Shown here in pieces: positions 39,170 to 48,549 of a stretch of 60,616 nt of DNA. Where the stretch lies: positions 1 to 60,616 of the forward strand of contig NZ_BCWD01000014.1 of assembly GCF_001592085.1 (NCBI RefSeq). The letters run 5' to 3'. The first letter of the stretch is position 1, and the number at the start of each line of letters is the position of its first letter. The notes beneath the pieces were generated by a model. That model searched no databases, was not told where the DNA came from, and worked only from the letters and a program-made list of their open reading frames with translations. This DNA comes from Levilactobacillus senmaizukei DSM 21775 = NBRC 103853. Its GTDB lineage: Bacteria; Bacillota; Bacilli; Lactobacillales; Lactobacillaceae. A program made the translations under genes and the position numbers.

Positions 39170-40483
39170 ATGACTAAAGAACAACGATTTTGCGTAGAAT
39201 GTGGGAAGGAGATTCCTATAGATGTCCGGTTCTGCCCATATTGTGGGACCGAACAACCCACCTTTCAGGAATCTTCAAGCAATCCCGAAAGTGAGATGGC
39301 ACTCAATTCATAATCAGGTACTGGATCCGAGTCGGAAAATCCGGTCAGCTCTGATTCTGAAACGACCGTCAATTCTGAGTCAGAAACCGTTATCCCACGG
39401 GTAACCAACTCCACTAATTCTGACAAACCTGGTCTGGTCAATTCGTTTAAGCGTGGTTTTAAGGATATGTTCACTATCTCCGGTCGAATGAGCCGGGCCG
39501 ACTTCTGGTGGCAATTTTTGGCGCTATTTATCATAGATTTTATAGTTTCGTTTCCACTGGCTTCAACACTTGAACACGTGAGTCTGGGTGTCATGAACGG
39601 TTGGCTATTATTCCTATTTTTAATTTCACTCATACTTGCCCTAACAAGCGTTATGTACTTTACTTCTGAGATTCGACGCCTACACGATACTAGTCGTTCC
39701 GGCCATTTTCTATGGTTAATCCTAATTCCATTCTTTGGCACGATCATTGCTATCGTGATGTTTGTCCAGCCAGCCAATGATCTGGGGGAACGTTTCGATA
39801 CTAAGAAGGTCATTAAGCCCTGGCAGAGAAAATGGTGGACCTGGACCATCCTCGTCGTTGGGGCACTACTGATGACCGCGATGATGAGACCAATCGCCGA
39901 ATATACAAACGACATTCCACTCACTCAAGATAGCGCTAGCCGTTCTGCGACTAGCGACAATGCTTCAACCGATGACAATGACGACGAAAGCGATTCAAGT
40001 TCATCTGACAGCATTGAACTCGGAGACGATTCTATCGATATTGCCGACCAACAAGACTTCACTAGCGACTATTCTGAGGACTGGGCCAAATCAACCTTTG
40101 CGATCGACAAGGTCACACTCTACAAAACCGATGGCGTCTACACACAAGGGAGTGGCAAAGACAAATCGGATTTCAATGGGGTTGTAAAGGTTCACATGTC
40201 CATCGACGCCGGTCGTGATATTTCAGCCTACCCAACCCAAGCAACTCTGAGCACTGACGATGGCCAACAGGTAGACGTCGATTCATTAGATAGTGATGAC
40301 TTCGATGGTGACTTGAACTCTGGCACTAAGTCAGATGGAAATCTTTACTTCCTCCTCCCCACTCTGGATAAGGTGTCAGACTTATCTAGTATCCGCCTGA
40401 AGTGGGATGCCAATTATGAGACAGACGATTATGACGATGATAACGATTTCAAGAGTTTTGATGCCACGATTAATCTAAGCTAA
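39170..40483 (+). pseudogene. Zinc-ribbon DUF805 membrane protein with in-frame TAA
   Basis: From ATG 39170 (GGGAGGAAG upstream) the frame encodes an N-terminal zinc ribbon with two CxxC pairs (CVEC and CPYC), then a Ser/Glu-rich linker. A TAA at 39311-39313 interrupts it at codon 48. The same frame stays open to 40483: more linker, DUF805 (SGRMSRADFWWQF, RRLHDTSRSGHF) with about four TM helices, an acidic Ser/Asp spacer and a C-terminal beta domain resembling DUF4352-like modules. Restart at ATG 39467 is possible but has a poor ribosome site. Without the stop it would be one 437-aa protein. Confidence 0.7.
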
Positions 40484-40577
40484 CCAGCTTTCCGGTCCTT
40501 TGACACCTCCACAGGTTCACAATTACCCTTGCTATTATTTAGCGATCTAGCCGAAACCCAATCGGTCAGGTTGAAGT

Positions 40578-40620
40578 GACTCCACTGAATTGGATTTTCT
40601 CCAATTCAGTGGAGTCTTTT
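40578..40620 (+). terminator. Terminator after the DUF805 gene
   Basis: A perfect 17-bp stem (40578-40594 with 40600-40616) has a 5-nt loop followed by TTTT. Confidence 0.9.
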
Positions 40621-40838
40621 ATGTTCATCATCTTTCCAACTGAGCAATTGATACCAGCGACTTTCAATCAGTTTCAGAATAGTCCGTTGACATGAATAAA
40701 AAATTGGCCAGAAATTTTTTCTATGTGAAACTAAAGTGAGTAAAACGACTAAAATCGATAGAAATTAGGTTTTTTGGCTTGCCTGACCTAATCTGACCTT
40801 ATAAACGCAATCTCAAAAATTTGCCAACAAAAAAAGAA
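40621..40838. other. AT-rich intergenic stretch
   Basis: No gene is seen. A weak dyad (TTAGGT and ACCTAA) lies at about 40766-40790, and a TTGACA at 40687-40692 lacks a matching -10. Confidence 0.3.
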
Positions 40839-40870
40839 GCTCTAAACACTGTTAACACAGCGTTTAGAGC
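40830..40870 (-). terminator. Terminator of the tRNA-Glu gene
   Basis: GCTCTAAAC (40839-40847) pairs with GTTTAGAGC (40862-40870), with a second CTG/CAG helix inside. Seven A residues upstream give the U tract on the minus strand. Confidence 0.8.
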
Positions 40871-40899
40871 CTCTCATGATGCCGGTACACTTCAACTTA

Positions 40900-40973
40900 T
40901 CACCCGCACGGGACTCGAACCCGTAACTCCGCCTTGAGAGGGCGACGTCTTAAACCAGTTTGACCAGCGGGCA
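40900..40973 (-). tRNA. tRNA-Glu (anticodon CUC)
   Basis: A 74-nt cloverleaf on the minus strand. The acceptor is TGCCCGC with GCGGGTG (two G-U pairs at the end), the anticodon loop is CTCTCAA flanked by TCGCC/GGCGG, and the T arm is ACGGG-TTCGAGT-CCCGT. The anticodon CUC reads GAG. CCA is not encoded. It has its own terminator. Confidence 0.88.
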
Positions 40974-41094
40974 ATGTGATCAACTAAGCAACTATTACTT
41001 TACATTACCCATCGGTAATTGTCAATCGATTATGTAATAAAATTCGAGAAAAGTCGAATTTATGCAATTTATCGATTTTTCTGCCAAAAGATAG

Positions 41095-41123
41095 TTGACA
41101 CTAATAGTTGGACAAGTTACAAT
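41095..41123 (+). promoter_or_regulatory. Near-consensus sigma-A promoter of tRNA-Gln
   Basis: A perfect TTGACA (41095-41100) and TACAAT (41118-41123) are separated by 17 nt. The start is about 41130, some 18 nt before the tRNA. Confidence 0.75.
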
Positions 41124-41147
41124 TAATTTGTTGTTTGATAACTTTAT

Positions 41148-41220
41148 TGGGTATTCGCCAAATTGGTAAGGCAGCGGACTCTGAATCCGTAATTTACTGG
41201 TTCGAGTCCAGTATACCCAA
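41148..41220 (+). tRNA. tRNA-Gln (anticodon CUG)
   Basis: A 73-nt cloverleaf. The acceptor is TGGGTAT with ATACCCA, the anticodon loop CTCTGAA flanked by GCGGA/TCCGT, the T arm ACTGG-TTCGAGT-CCAGT. The anticodon CUG reads CAG. CCA is not encoded. It is divergent from the tRNA-Glu gene 174 nt away. Confidence 0.9.
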
Positions 41221-41228
41221 TCAGACAT

Positions 41229-41276
41229 AAACCCCAGATATTCGATGCCTTGCATTGAATATCTGGGGTTTATTTA
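41229..41276 (+). terminator. Terminator of tRNA-Gln
   Basis: A 15-bp stem, AAACCCCAGATATTC with GAATATCTGGGGTTT, followed by TATTTATT. Confidence 0.8.
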
Positions 41277-41283
41277 TTCATAA

Positions 41284-41312
41284 AAAGGCATAGCCATTTG
41301 GCTATGCCTTTA
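41284..41312. terminator. Second hairpin after tRNA-Gln
   Basis: AAAGGCATAGCC (41284-41295) pairs with GGCTATGCCTTT (41300-41311); A-rich before and T-rich after. It can act in both directions. Confidence 0.6.
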
Positions 41313-41510
41313 TTCGATCCCTGCACTATTTGTGGGAATGATCACTTAGTTTGACCAAGATGGGAACTCCAAATGATGCCACCATGCAAAGGACCCTTTT
41401 CCTGATACGGATATTATTGGCGGTTACCCGTACATTGGACTGACGGTGCCTGCTGGCTCAGCCAACTGGCTCCCCCTTGAAGCTATTAGAAACCGTGGCT
41501 GTTTTAGCAA
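41313..41510. other. Unassigned region between tRNA-Gln and yfhO
   Basis: No complete gene is seen. One plus frame is open from about 41388 through the next terminator and reads like a fragment (DIIGGYPYIGLTVPAG), with some resemblance to amidase C-termini. It has no start or ribosome site. It may be a gene remnant. Confidence 0.25.
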
Positions 41511-41545
41511 GCAAAAAAGGCCATCCGATCAGCCGATCGGATGGC
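41511..41545 (-). terminator. Terminator of yfhO
   Basis: GGCCATCCGATC pairs with GATCGGATGGCC around a 4-nt loop. The A run before it gives the U tract on the minus strand. Confidence 0.85.
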
Positions 41546-41576
41546 CCCTTCTTTACTGCAACTTTAGTTGACACCG

Positions 41577-44500
41577 TTATTTCGTGCGCCGTGACCACCA
41601 AAACTGGAAGCCACCGATGAACACGACCACCAGCACCCCTAAGAGCGTCAGTAAGCCACCAAGCTTCAATCCTGGTGTCCGGTAAGCCAAACGGATTTGA
41701 TGCTTACCAGCAGGAATTTTAGCCCCTACAAAGCCGACATTAACCTTAGTGGTTGGCTGTTCATGACCATCCACCGTTAATTTCCAGCCCTGGGAATAAG
41801 GAATCGAGGTCGTCAGAACACTAGCAGCTTGGCTGTTGGTACTCCCCTTGACCAAATTATTCTTGACCTTCAGGTTCTTTAAGCCCTGCTTTTGCAGCTT
41901 GTGCATCCGCGTACTGTAGGCCTTATTGAACGGCACCGCCACTAACTTGGCTGACTTGAACTTCAAGCTCTGAACACCACTAAAGGTCAACTTGATCTTT
42001 TGACGCCGAGTTGGTGAATAACCCAAGTTTAACAGAACCCGTTGCTTGTTTTGGTAATCGGACAGGTTTCCTTGCCCTAATTGGTTAAAGCTCGTCACGT
42101 TTTGGAAACTCGTGGCCGTAACGGTATAAGCACCGTCACTCTGATTCCACAAGGCGCTCCGCAGCGTCTGCATCCGGGCAATCCCGGTGTAGGCTTGGTT
42201 ACTGAACGCCTTTGTGTTCTTTTCATGATGATACTTGTCACGAACACTGAAACGATTAGCCTTAATCCCATCTAATTCTAAATACAACTCTGTATGCTTC
42301 GTCGATACGGGCCGGTCAATCAACAAATGATAAGTCATCGGATTCCCCATATTATCACTGGTCATGGTGCTCAACTCATTGGCGTTGACCTTCTCATTAT
42401 GAGCTAGGGTCTTGGCATTTTCTTGGGCCAATTTCTTGAGCCGAGCCCGGTCGTTGGTAATGTTAACCGAACGGTCCTGATTCTTTTGACGCAAGGACGT
42501 CTGCGTGGTCGTGATGAGTTCAGGGTCAACCTGATTCCCTTGCTGCCGAAACTTAACCACTTGGCCCAAGCTATCGACAACCATGGTCTTATCCGGTTCA
42601 ACATGATAATCAATCGACTTCGTGGAATCCGGTACCGTTGCGGTCTTAACCCCACTGACTGGCTTTTGTACCTCTGCACCATAGGTCAACGCCTGCTCCC
42701 GATTCAACCCGTTCATGCCAGCAAATTGTTTGCTGTTAATTTGACTCGTTTGGAGATAAGCCAATGGCAAGGCATCCTTAGACTTCAGAACGGTCGTGCC
42801 GTAGTTATTCCCTAAATCATGAACTGGCTGATCACGGTACTTAACCACCTTACCGTTGCGCTTGGCAACCTGGTAAGCATATGGAAAGGCCTGCGTGCCA
42901 ATCTGGTTGTTACGGGCAAAGATGTACTTAACGCCCAACAAATTACTCATCGTCGTCCGACTATCAGCCTGATTAATCGGCTTGTTCATCTTGAATTGTG
43001 AGTTATCTAATTTTTGACTGAAATCACCCACCGCCCCGTTTTCAACGGAGAAGTACGACATAATATCATGGGTACCTAGGTTCATCCCCATGTTGGTTTT
43101 GGCTTCATTCGTGAAGTAATAATACTTACTCGTCGCACTCCGCGCGAATCCTTTTTGTTTTTTGACGTAGGCCTGTGCCCCATCGTAAAAGTTCTTTTGA
43201 TACTTCGTCGATACCCCACGGGTAACCAACTGAGAACTGGCCCCACCGGCATTTGGACTGAAGTAACCATAGGCGTTACCGATCAGGTTAAGGGCTAAAC
43301 AGGTCATCAACAGTGCCCCAGTCCGTTCAACGGACCAGTGGTAGAAGTGCCCTACTAGCACAATGCCCAACGTCATCAGTAACAACCCATATTGAACAAA
43401 GTCATGCGGATGATTGCTAAAGATGAAGCCGTTAGACAACCAAACCACGAGTAGCAACCCCAAGGTACTCAACATCAAGGTGGTTAAGTCACCGCGGTCT
43501 AAATTCGTCAGGTTATCAACAAACGCCATGACCGCCAGACTAAAGGCCAGACAACCCAGTAACAACCATCGTTGTGATGGCGTCGTCCCACCATTCATGA
43601 TGGCAGCAACGGCCGGAATCAAGGTCCCAACAGCCATCATGACAATGGCAATATTTAACCACAGGTAACGCCGAAAATGCCGTAAGACGTAGACCAAGGC
43701 TAGGAAAGTAATCCCTGCCAGGCCTAAGTTTACCCAAAAACGCATGGGATTCCCGGTGGTAACCATCGTATTCGATAGCCGTAAGTAATAACTAAATGGA
43801 TAAACAAAGTAGCCATTCGCAAATTTGGCCGTGGCCCGCGTCGACGACATAACCCCTAACAACGAAGGGATAAACAGGACACCCGCCAGCATAAAGCCAG
43901 CAAATCCGGCACCAACCAGTTTACCAATGACCGGCCAAGTATTCAGGCTCCGGTGCTCACGGACACTAAAATACCGTAAAACAGCGTAAATCAAGCTCCC
44001 AATCGCCAAAATGTAGGCAAAATAGAAGTTGCTGACCAAAGCTAAACCGGTGAAGATCGCCAGCGGTACCCACGACTTTCCCCGTAACACGTGATCTACC
44101 CCAAAGGCCAGCAATGGGAACAGGATCATCGGTAACAGGAAGAATGGGTGCCGGATGCTCACGTAAAGTGAAAACCCGGTAAAGGTGTAGGTTAGCGTCC
44201 CAAATAACTGACTAGCGGTCTTAAAGCCGCGTTGACGTGCGAAGAATAGGAAAGCCAATCCACTAACGTATAACCGCAATAGAATTAATAGGTTATACCC
44301 TAATTCAATTCGCGCGTGAGGAAAGAACGCGATGAGGTAACTGAATGGGTCCCCTAAGACATAGTAGGAGAAGGTCGTTAACTTATCGGCCCCAAGACCT
44401 AAGTCCCACGACCAGCCGGTAAGACTCCCCGAGTGTAGCCAGCTGTAAAACTTCTCCAAGATTGGAAAATGTTGGGCTAACCCATCACCTTCCCAGATAA

Positions 44501-44597
44501 ACGACTTTCCAGTGAGGATGAAGATCCCGTAAGAACATGCGACCAACACTAGGAAAATCGCTGTATACCACAAATATGTACGTTTTGAAGCCTTCAA
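41577..44597 (-). CDS. YfhO family GT-C-like membrane protein
   Basis: A 1006-aa protein. The first 480 residues hold about a dozen TM helices; the first extracytoplasmic loop has the family pattern WEGDGLAQHFP and later GWSWDLGLGADK. A long extracytoplasmic domain follows, then a single C-terminal TM helix and a basic SRRTK end. YfhO proteins are GT-C-type membrane glycosyltransferases; in Bacillus and Listeria relatives act in teichoic-acid glycosylation. The ATG starts MKASKRTYLWY. It is monocistronic with its own terminator. Confidence 0.88.
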   Translation of the reverse strand: MKASKRTYLWYTAIFLVLVACSYGIFILTGKSFIWEGDGLAQHFPILEKFYSWLHSGSLTGWSWDLGLGADKLTTFSYYVLGDPFSYLIAFFPHARIELGYNLLILLRLYVSGLAFLFFARQRGFKTASQLFGTLTYTFTGFSLYVSIRHPFFLLPMILFPLLAFGVDHVLRGKSWVPLAIFTGLALVSNFYFAYILAIGSLIYAVLRYFSVREHRSLNTWPVIGKLVGAGFAGFMLAGVLFIPSLLGVMSSTRATAKFANGYFVYPFSYYLRLSNTMVTTGNPMRFWVNLGLAGITFLALVYVLRHFRRYLWLNIAIVMMAVGTLIPAVAAIMNGGTTPSQRWLLLGCLAFSLAVMAFVDNLTNLDRGDLTTLMLSTLGLLLVVWLSNGFIFSNHPHDFVQYGLLLMTLGIVLVGHFYHWSVERTGALLMTCLALNLIGNAYGYFSPNAGGASSQLVTRGVSTKYQKNFYDGAQAYVKKQKGFARSATSKYYYFTNEAKTNMGMNLGTHDIMSYFSVENGAVGDFSQKLDNSQFKMNKPINQADSRTTMSNLLGVKYIFARNNQIGTQAFPYAYQVAKRNGKVVKYRDQPVHDLGNNYGTTVLKSKDALPLAYLQTSQINSKQFAGMNGLNREQALTYGAEVQKPVSGVKTATVPDSTKSIDYHVEPDKTMVVDSLGQVVKFRQQGNQVDPELITTTQTSLRQKNQDRSVNITNDRARLKKLAQENAKTLAHNEKVNANELSTMTSDNMGNPMTYHLLIDRPVSTKHTELYLELDGIKANRFSVRDKYHHEKNTKAFSNQAYTGIARMQTLRSALWNQSDGAYTVTATSFQNVTSFNQLGQGNLSDYQNKQRVLLNLGYSPTRRQKIKLTFSGVQSLKFKSAKLVAVPFNKAYSTRMHKLQKQGLKNLKVKNNLVKGSTNSQAASVLTTSIPYSQGWKLTVDGHEQPTTKVNVGFVGAKIPAGKHQIRLAYRTPGLKLGGLLTLLGVLVVVFIGGFQFWWSRRTK

Positions 44598-44763
44598 ATT
44601 ATTCTCTCCCTTGACTTTTCTGCCCCACTCCGGAGCATACCTTATTACTATACCGGTTCAAGATCGCCCCTTCAAGGGTTACTCTCTTTTTATAATCTAA
44701 ACTTTAAGGTTTTGCCAACCACTCACGTTCCTACCGCCAACAGTATTTCGTCATTAGACCATA

Positions 44764-44797
44764 AAAATTGCCTGCAGATCAACCGATCTGCAGGCAA
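44764..44797 (-). terminator. Terminator of pgi
   Basis: ATTGCCTGCAGATC pairs with GATCTGCAGGCAAT around a 4-nt loop; the preceding A run provides U residues on the minus strand. Confidence 0.85.
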
Positions 44798-44813
44798 TGA
44801 CTGATTAAGTTAA

Positions 44814-46160
44814 TTAAAGGCGATCATTCAATTCCTTACCTAGCTTTTCGAAACCAGGCTTGCCAAGCAGGGCAAACATGTTCGTCTTGTAAGCCTCAAC
44901 CCCTGGTTGGTTGAATGGATTAATCCCATTCAGGTAACCAGAAATAGCAACAGCCACTTCGAAGAAGTAGATCAGGTAACCCAATGTGTAAGGCGTTTGG
45001 TCAGGAATATGAACACTCATGTTAGGAACACCACCATCGGTGTGGGCCAAAACAACCCCTTCGTAGGCCTTACGGTTAACGAAGCTCATTGGCTTACCTT
45101 CCAGGTACTTCAGGCCATCCAGGTCATCGGCCACACTTGGAACGCCCACATCATTCTGTGGTTGATCAACAGTAATGACCGTTTCCATCAAGTTTCGCCG
45201 ACCCTCTTGAATATATTGTCCCAATGAATGCAGGTCGGTACTGAAGTTAGCGGATGATGGGTAAATGCCCTTTTGGTCTTTCCCTTCAGATTCACCCATT
45301 AGTTGTTTCCACCATTCTGCAAAGTATTGCAGGCGTGGTTCATAGTTTTCCAACAATTCGGTGGTGTAACCCTTCCGGTACAAGATGTTCCGCAGTGCCG
45401 CATATTGGTAAGCCGCATTTTTGGTAAGGTCAGGATCCGTATAGTCATCTTGAGCAGCGGCAGCACCAGCCATCAGTTCATCGATATTGGCCCCTGAGGC
45501 AGCGATTGGTAATAAACCAACGGCAGTCAGGACTGAGTACCGGCCACCAACGCCATCGGGAATAACAAACGTTTCGTAACCAGCGGCATCGGCTTCGGTC
45601 TTCAAGGCCCCACGTTGCTTATCGGTCGTCGCGTAGATCCGAGACTTGGCATCGGCTTCACCGTACTTCTTAACCAACATTTCCTTGAAAATCCGGAAGG
45701 CAATGGAAGGCTCCGTCGTGGTCCCAGACTTCGAAATCACGTTAACGGAAAAGTCCCGATCGCCAATCAAGTTGATCAGATCATGAACATAGTCCGGACT
45801 GATTGAGTTCCCAGCAAAGATTACTTGAGGACCTTGGCGCTTCTCAGCAGGTAAGTAGTTGAAAAACGTATCGTGTAAGAAGTCAACGGCCATCTTGGCA
45901 CCTAAGTAGGAGCCCCCGATACCAATCACAACCAGGACTTCAGAGTCAGAACGAATCTTCTTAGCCGCGGCCTTAATCCGGGCAAATTCGGTCTTGTCAT
46001 AATCCTTTGGTAAGTTTAACCAATCACGGAAGTCACTACCTGCACCGGTTCCTTGACGTAATTCGGCGTCTGCAGCTGTAACGAGAGCCTGCATCTCTCC
46101 CAATTCATTGTCGTGGATAAAGGGTGTCAGCTTGGAACGATCAAAGGCGATATGTGCCAT
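44814..46160 (-). CDS. pgi: Glucose-6-phosphate isomerase
   Basis: A 448-aa SIS-fold isomerase converting glucose 6-phosphate to fructose 6-phosphate. Key motifs are [32 protein letters not shown] and [14 protein letters not shown] with the catalytic Glu. The start is ATG 46160 after GTGAGG, giving the family N-terminus [11 protein letters not shown]; the longer frame has no ribosome site. Confidence 0.97.
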   Translation of the reverse strand: MAHIAFDRSKLTPFIHDNELGEMQALVTAADAELRQGTGAGSDFRDWLNLPKDYDKTEFARIKAAAKKIRSDSEVLVVIGIGGSYLGAKMAVDFLHDTFFNYLPAEKRQGPQVIFAGNSISPDYVHDLINLIGDRDFSVNVISKSGTTTEPSIAFRIFKEMLVKKYGEADAKSRIYATTDKQRGALKTEADAAGYETFVIPDGVGGRYSVLTAVGLLPIAASGANIDELMAGAAAAQDDYTDPDLTKNAAYQYAALRNILYRKGYTTELLENYEPRLQYFAEWWKQLMGESEGKDQKGIYPSSANFSTDLHSLGQYIQEGRRNLMETVITVDQPQNDVGVPSVADDLDGLKYLEGKPMSFVNRKAYEGVVLAHTDGGVPNMSVHIPDQTPYTLGYLIYFFEVAVAISGYLNGINPFNQPGVEAYKTNMFALLGKPGFEKLGKELNDRL

Positions 46161-46246
46161 ATTAGATAACCTCACTTTTATTGTTATAGACAAGAACATT
46201 ATAACGCAATCCCCAAGAATGTAAATGGTATAGTCCAAAGTGACCA

Positions 46247-46278
46247 ATAAAAAAGCCCGCCACTATTAGTGACCGGCT
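46247..46278 (-). terminator. Terminator after the GlcU-type gene
   Basis: GCCGGTCAC and its near-complement GTGGCGGGC form a stem around TAATA on the minus strand, followed by six T residues. Confidence 0.75.
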
Positions 46279-46287
46279 TCAATAAAC

Positions 46288-47154
46288 TTAATTTTTCATA
46301 ATTCCCAAGGTGACCCCACCGGCGACCACGAGGAGCGAGCCAATCGTGATATAAACCATCTCACGTTTAGTCTTCTTTTCGCCTAACAGCCAAATGCTCC
46401 CGAAGGTGGAGATCACAATCCCACATTGTGCTAACGAATAACTGATGGCCAGTCCAACCTTAGGAATCGACATGAACATGAAGAAGTTCCCCACGCCCCA
46501 AACGATCCCGGTCAGAATATTCTTGGCCGTTGCCTTGTGCATTACTTGTTGCCGTGAGAAAAGGACGAAGATAACAGCCCCCAGAATCATTCCCAAGGAT
46601 TGTGGGAAGATGATCCGCGTTGCCTTCAAACCGGACCACTCGACAATCACGGTGTAAAGAATGTAGCCAATCGTCGAGATAGCCAGTGCCACGGACCCCT
46701 TACCGGCCTCCATCGGTTGGCTATCACCGACAGCCGCGTTCTTATCGCGCAATGAGGTCAAAGCAGCCCCAACGATCAGGACAATCACGGCGATTGTTCC
46801 CAACGTAATCATCTTCGTGGTCGTCCATTCGTGGAAAATGAGGACCCCTGCCAACGCCGTCCCAACTAGTTGGAGCCCGGTTGAGATCGGAACCGTCCGC
46901 GAAATTCCGATAAACTTCATTGATTGAAATTGTTCAAATTGTCCCACAGACCAGCACAAGCCCGAAGCGATCCCGACGACCATCGCCATGACGGAGAGGT
47001 TTGGTTGGTAATAGAACAAAGAAAAAGTTCCAAAGAGCACCGCGCCGGCCGTCATTCCCAGTGTTTGCTGATATGACGTTCCACCCAAGCGGCCACTAAT
47101 TAACCCAATACTTCCCCAACAGATCGTGGGGATTAAAGCTAGAAGAATGTCCAT
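46288..47154 (-). CDS. GRP-family sugar uptake protein (GlcU type)
   Basis: A 288-aa, ten-TM transporter of the glucose/ribose porter family. It opens MDILLALIPTICWGSIGLIS and shows the GRP signature LCWSVGQFEQFQSMKFIGIS, with a second-half repeat GIVWGVGNFFMF. It probably imports glucose or another sugar with protons, outside the PTS. The start is ATG 47154 after GAGG. It lies immediately upstream of pgi but behind a terminator. Confidence 0.9.
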   Translation of the reverse strand: MDILLALIPTICWGSIGLISGRLGGTSYQQTLGMTAGAVLFGTFSLFYYQPNLSVMAMVVGIASGLCWSVGQFEQFQSMKFIGISRTVPISTGLQLVGTALAGVLIFHEWTTTKMITLGTIAVIVLIVGAALTSLRDKNAAVGDSQPMEAGKGSVALAISTIGYILYTVIVEWSGLKATRIIFPQSLGMILGAVIFVLFSRQQVMHKATAKNILTGIVWGVGNFFMFMSIPKVGLAISYSLAQCGIVISTFGSIWLLGEKKTKREMVYITIGSLLVVAGGVTLGIMKN

Positions 47155-47261
47155 TGTTGTAAGCCTCAATTCTCATCTCAATTATGCGTTTAACCACTGA
47201 AAGCGGTTTTAATTGTAATAGTAAGTTTAAAGTTTTCTATTCTAAAAGTAAACTGGTTCGC

Positions 47262-47314
47262 ATTAAAAAAAGAGTCGATCGGTAAGTGGTCTATCCTTAC
47301 CGTCGACTCTTCAA
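47262..47314 (-). terminator. Terminator of the RlmI-type gene
   Basis: AAGAGTCGA(C)GGTAAGG and its complement form a long stem with one bulge; the minus-strand tract is TTTTTTT. Confidence 0.8.
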
Positions 47315-47337
47315 TTTGTGTTTTCACAATCTTTTCA

Positions 47338-48486
47338 TTAATTAATGGTTAACCGTAATCCCTTTAAGGCTTCCCCGTGACGATCCGCAGAATTGGTTTG
47401 GAAATCATCGGGTGCGACGAACTCACTGGAAATGCTTACAGAACCGGTATATTTTTCCAGTACATCCCCCACCGTCTGCCGCAAACGCTTCATCGAATAC
47501 GTGGGCGTTGTCGTGGTCAAAATGATCTGCGAGCCACTGTGCGTAACTTCCAGGGCTTGGGCTAACAAGGCGGGTAAGTCTTGTTCCAACGTGAAGGAAT
47601 GCCTCTTCCCGCGAATGAAGGCTGGTGGATTAATCGACACGATATCGAAGCTCAACTCGTGTTTGCGAGCATAATCCAAATAGTTTTCGACGTCCATCGT
47701 CCGCATTTCAACCGCTGCTTGGTCCAAGTTGTTGGCGGCCAACTGCGTCTGAATTGTCGTTGTGGCCCGGCTCGTCGGGTCGACCGTGACGGCTTCAACG
47801 GCATCTCCGGCCATCGCGGCCGTCACCAGGCCGGTTTCGGCACTGTACAAGTTCAACAAATGCTTCTGAGCACTGTTCGCCTTTACCCAGGCCCGAATGT
47901 CACGGAACTCCAAGGCTAATTGTGACCGGCCCACCGTCAAATCGATCGGGTAACTCACGCCGTCCTCTAAGACCTCTGTTTGGGTTGTTGGCAACGTCCC
48001 GTTAACAATGGTTAGGTTGTCATGACCTGGCGTTGTCGCCAACATGACGGCGTCCTTACCAATGACGCGTTGGAAGCCCGCATAAATTAACTTTGATTGA
48101 CGATTTAAGGCCGTGTTCTGCCAACGGAAAATGTACAAGCCGTTGTAGACATCCACCACTAAACCACCGAGGTTATCCCCGGCACCGTTAAACAACCGGT
48201 AAGCCGTCGCGTTCTTAAAAGCTGAACGCCGGGCAACCGCTGCTCGAAATTTGCTAGCGAAAAACCGGTCATCGATCGTTTCATTTTCCTTGAGGCTCAG
48301 GACATACCCGACTCCCCGATGTTGTTTGGCAAAATATGCCGTGGCCACAAAGTGACCGTGATTTTCCAACTGAACCCAGGCCCCGTTGTCAAAATCTTTA
48401 CGATCTTCTAAATCCGTTATTGATACGATCGGGTACCCATCCTCAAACTTCCGGACGGACTTCCCTGTAATTTGTACTCGTTTCAC
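47338..48486 (-). CDS. Class I SAM-dependent rRNA methyltransferase (RlmI/YccW type)
   Basis: A 382-aa protein with an N-terminal PUA-like domain (GHFVATAYFAKQHRGVGYVL) and a Rossmann methyltransferase domain. Motif I is weak (LYSAETGLVTAAMAG), but the NPPAF motif (INPPAFIRGKR) for 5-methylcytosine-type enzymes of this family is clear. E. coli RlmI methylates C1962 of 23S rRNA; the same target here is an inference. The GTG start at 48486 follows AAGGAGG. Confidence 0.85.
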   Translation of the reverse strand: MKRVQITGKSVRKFEDGYPIVSITDLEDRKDFDNGAWVQLENHGHFVATAYFAKQHRGVGYVLSLKENETIDDRFFASKFRAAVARRSAFKNATAYRLFNGAGDNLGGLVVDVYNGLYIFRWQNTALNRQSKLIYAGFQRVIGKDAVMLATTPGHDNLTIVNGTLPTTQTEVLEDGVSYPIDLTVGRSQLALEFRDIRAWVKANSAQKHLLNLYSAETGLVTAAMAGDAVEAVTVDPTSRATTTIQTQLAANNLDQAAVEMRTMDVENYLDYARKHELSFDIVSINPPAFIRGKRHSFTLEQDLPALLAQALEVTHSGSQIILTTTTPTYSMKRLRQTVGDVLEKYTGSVSISSEFVAPDDFQTNSADRHGEALKGLRLTIN

Positions 48487-48549
48487 AAGTTTCCTCCTTA
48501 ATGACTATCTGCTATTGTAGCATGAAAAGGACGCCAGCACAGCCATTGA

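Noticed and set aside
39265-39924. 219-aa minus-strand frame opposite DUF805
   Set aside because: The Ser/Glu-rich antisense gives a long open frame by composition; DUF805 motifs show the plus strand is coding.
41313-41510. T-box leader before a minus-strand gene
   Set aside because: No T-box sequence (AGGGUGGNACCGCG type) is present, and the region lies downstream, not upstream, of yfhO.
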